64,000 nucleotides of DNA. Source: G963676655 sp963676655 (lineage in GTDB: Bacteria > Verrucomicrobiota > Lentisphaeria > Victivallales > Victivallaceae). Location: positions 1 to 64,000 of the forward strand of contig CAXXKX010000004.1 in NCBI GenBank assembly GCA_963676655.2, given 5' to 3'. Of the stretch, positions 63,341 to 64,000 are shown one piece after another (the stretch's first letter is position 1; the number at the start of each line of letters is the position of its first letter). The notes beneath the pieces were generated by a model. That model was not told the origin of the DNA and made no database searches. It saw only the letters and a list, made by a program, of their open reading frames with translations. The translations under genes were made by a program, and so were the position numbers.

Positions 63341-64000
63341 TTATTCTATCTCCGCTTTCAGCCCGAAGATATCACGAAACATGCCTTGTTTCTTTTTTAG
63401 AAATATCGATTCAAGCGAAAAATCGAAAAATTTATCTTTTGGTTCGAATATCAGGCGATCCTGGTTGATTTTTATCTTGCCGTTGACAAACTTGCCCTGA
63501 TGACTGCGGTCCAGAGCGTCTGCGACCCGGAGGATTGCCGCCAGTTTGCATATTACAACCTTGGCCCGGCTGCTCAATTGCATATATTCCAGGTGCGACG
63601 GCTTAGGTTCGGCTTTACGATGATATCTGGCGGTTAAAGCCACAATTGCCATTTCCTCATCAGTCAGGCCGGGCAGTTGACTGTTGGATATCAGGTAGTA
63701 TGAGTGTTTATGATGTTTCCGCTGGTCGACGAAACGGCCTATGTCGTGCAGGATGGCCGCAATATGTAAAAGCAGTCCGAAGCGGTTGTCAAGTTTATGA
63801 ATGTGTTTAGTATGTTCAAAAATCTGCATACTCAAGGCCGCAACATGTGACGAGTGATCATCTTCGTATTTATATTTTTCGCCGATGGCCAAAGCCACGG
63901 ATAACATATCCTCCGCGAAGGGGTCTTCCTCATTAAGCATATCCCGGAGCAGATCCTGAAGTACCGCCTGCCGGGTGGATACCCCGGAAACATGTATTCC
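63341..64000 (-). CDS. ppx: Exopolyphosphatase (Ppx/GppA), C-terminal part, cut by window edge
   Basis: The frame is open to base 64000, so the start lies outside the window. The visible 219 codons begin GIHVSGVSTRQAVLQDLLRD, the end of the Ppx/GppA ASKHA core. The HD-type helical domain follows: YEDDHSSHVAALSMQIFEHT, LHIAAILHDIGRF and HKHSYYLISNSQLPGLTDEE, ending LESIFLKKKQGMFRDIFGLK. It hydrolyses polyphosphate from the ends, or pppGpp. Placed 18 bases ahead of ppk1, it should be co-expressed, a common pairing. Confidence 0.92.
   Translation of the reverse strand, partial: GIHVSGVSTRQAVLQDLLRDMLNEEDPFAEDMLSVALAIGEKYKYEDDHSSHVAALSMQIFEHTKHIHKLDNRFGLLLHIAAILHDIGRFVDQRKHHKHSYYLISNSQLPGLTDEEMAIVALTARYHRKAEPKPSHLEYMQLSSRAKVVICKLAAILRVADALDRSHQGKFVNGKIKINQDRLIFEPKDKFFDFSLESIFLKKKQGMFRDIFGLKAEIE

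Noticed and set aside
50508..64000. Prophage or integrative element around the RAYT and ParA genes
   Set aside because: No integrase, att-like repeats, capsid or replication genes; the neighbours are ordinary chromosomal genes.

Overview
The window looks like a chromosomal piece from a Lentisphaerota bacterium of the Victivallis type. Four genes encode short prepilin-like proteins with the FTLIELLVVIAIIAILASM leader and a late DGH motif. They lie among Cys-type sulfatases, DUF4838, DUF4091 and BNR-repeat glycan enzymes and many one-component sugar regulators, a mix typical of that phylum. This assignment is inferred from gene content; no rRNA, tRNA, CRISPR array or phage gene was seen.

Positions 1-4561 hold a frameshifted sulfatase, a frameshifted GntR-type regulator fused to a solute-binding-protein-like domain, and a DUF4838 glycan enzyme with three apparent indels. 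The damage stops near 2.9 kb, and several breaks sit in homopolymers, so sequencing error competes with real decay. From 4558 to 10262 there is an intact run: beta-propeller protein, Gfo/Idh/MocA oxidoreductase, prepilin-like protein and a second DUF4838 enzyme. gcvT (minus) meets it tail to tail. A DUF3806 gene follows, its 3' end altered by a 76-bp tandem duplication. From 12391 to 19153 (minus) lie a GH71/GH99-like hydrolase with a LamG-like tail, a prepilin, a LacI regulator, an MFS carrier and a lipoprotein. From 19354 to 22872 there is an NSS/SNF sodium symporter, a D-threonine-aldolase-like PLP enzyme and an unknown protein. A UspA gene and a possible small RNA with a strong terminator follow.

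Positions 23889-49673 are the main glycan-use region. Two AraC regulators are each divergent from a cassette that begins with a prepilin gene. The first reads prepilin, sulfatase, DUF4091 enzyme, BNR sialidase-like protein. The second reads prepilin, GH42-like protein, sulfatase, BNR protein, UroD-like methyltransferase, HpcH/HpaI aldolase and 2-hydroxyacid dehydrogenase, mostly overlapping or spaced by a few bases. Then come IclR plus FAD oxidoreductase, and a GntR/LacI-type regulator with a 690-residue unknown protein and an esterase. Several regulator promoters carry exact -35/-10 spacing and palindromes placed on the promoter, suggesting autorepression.

Positions 49677-64000 (minus) are more housekeeping: a CE6/SASA esterase, xseA, an S41 protease, a LolA-like protein, a Fur-family regulator, trmO, a GlcG/HbpS protein and a RAYT/IS200-type transposase. 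Last is a polyphosphate-centred run: ppx (cut by the window edge), ppk1, phosphofructokinase, NUDIX hydrolase, CHAD-domain protein and an orphan ParA-type ATPase. The ParA/CHAD pairing beside ppk1 is a good candidate for a system that positions polyphosphate granules.
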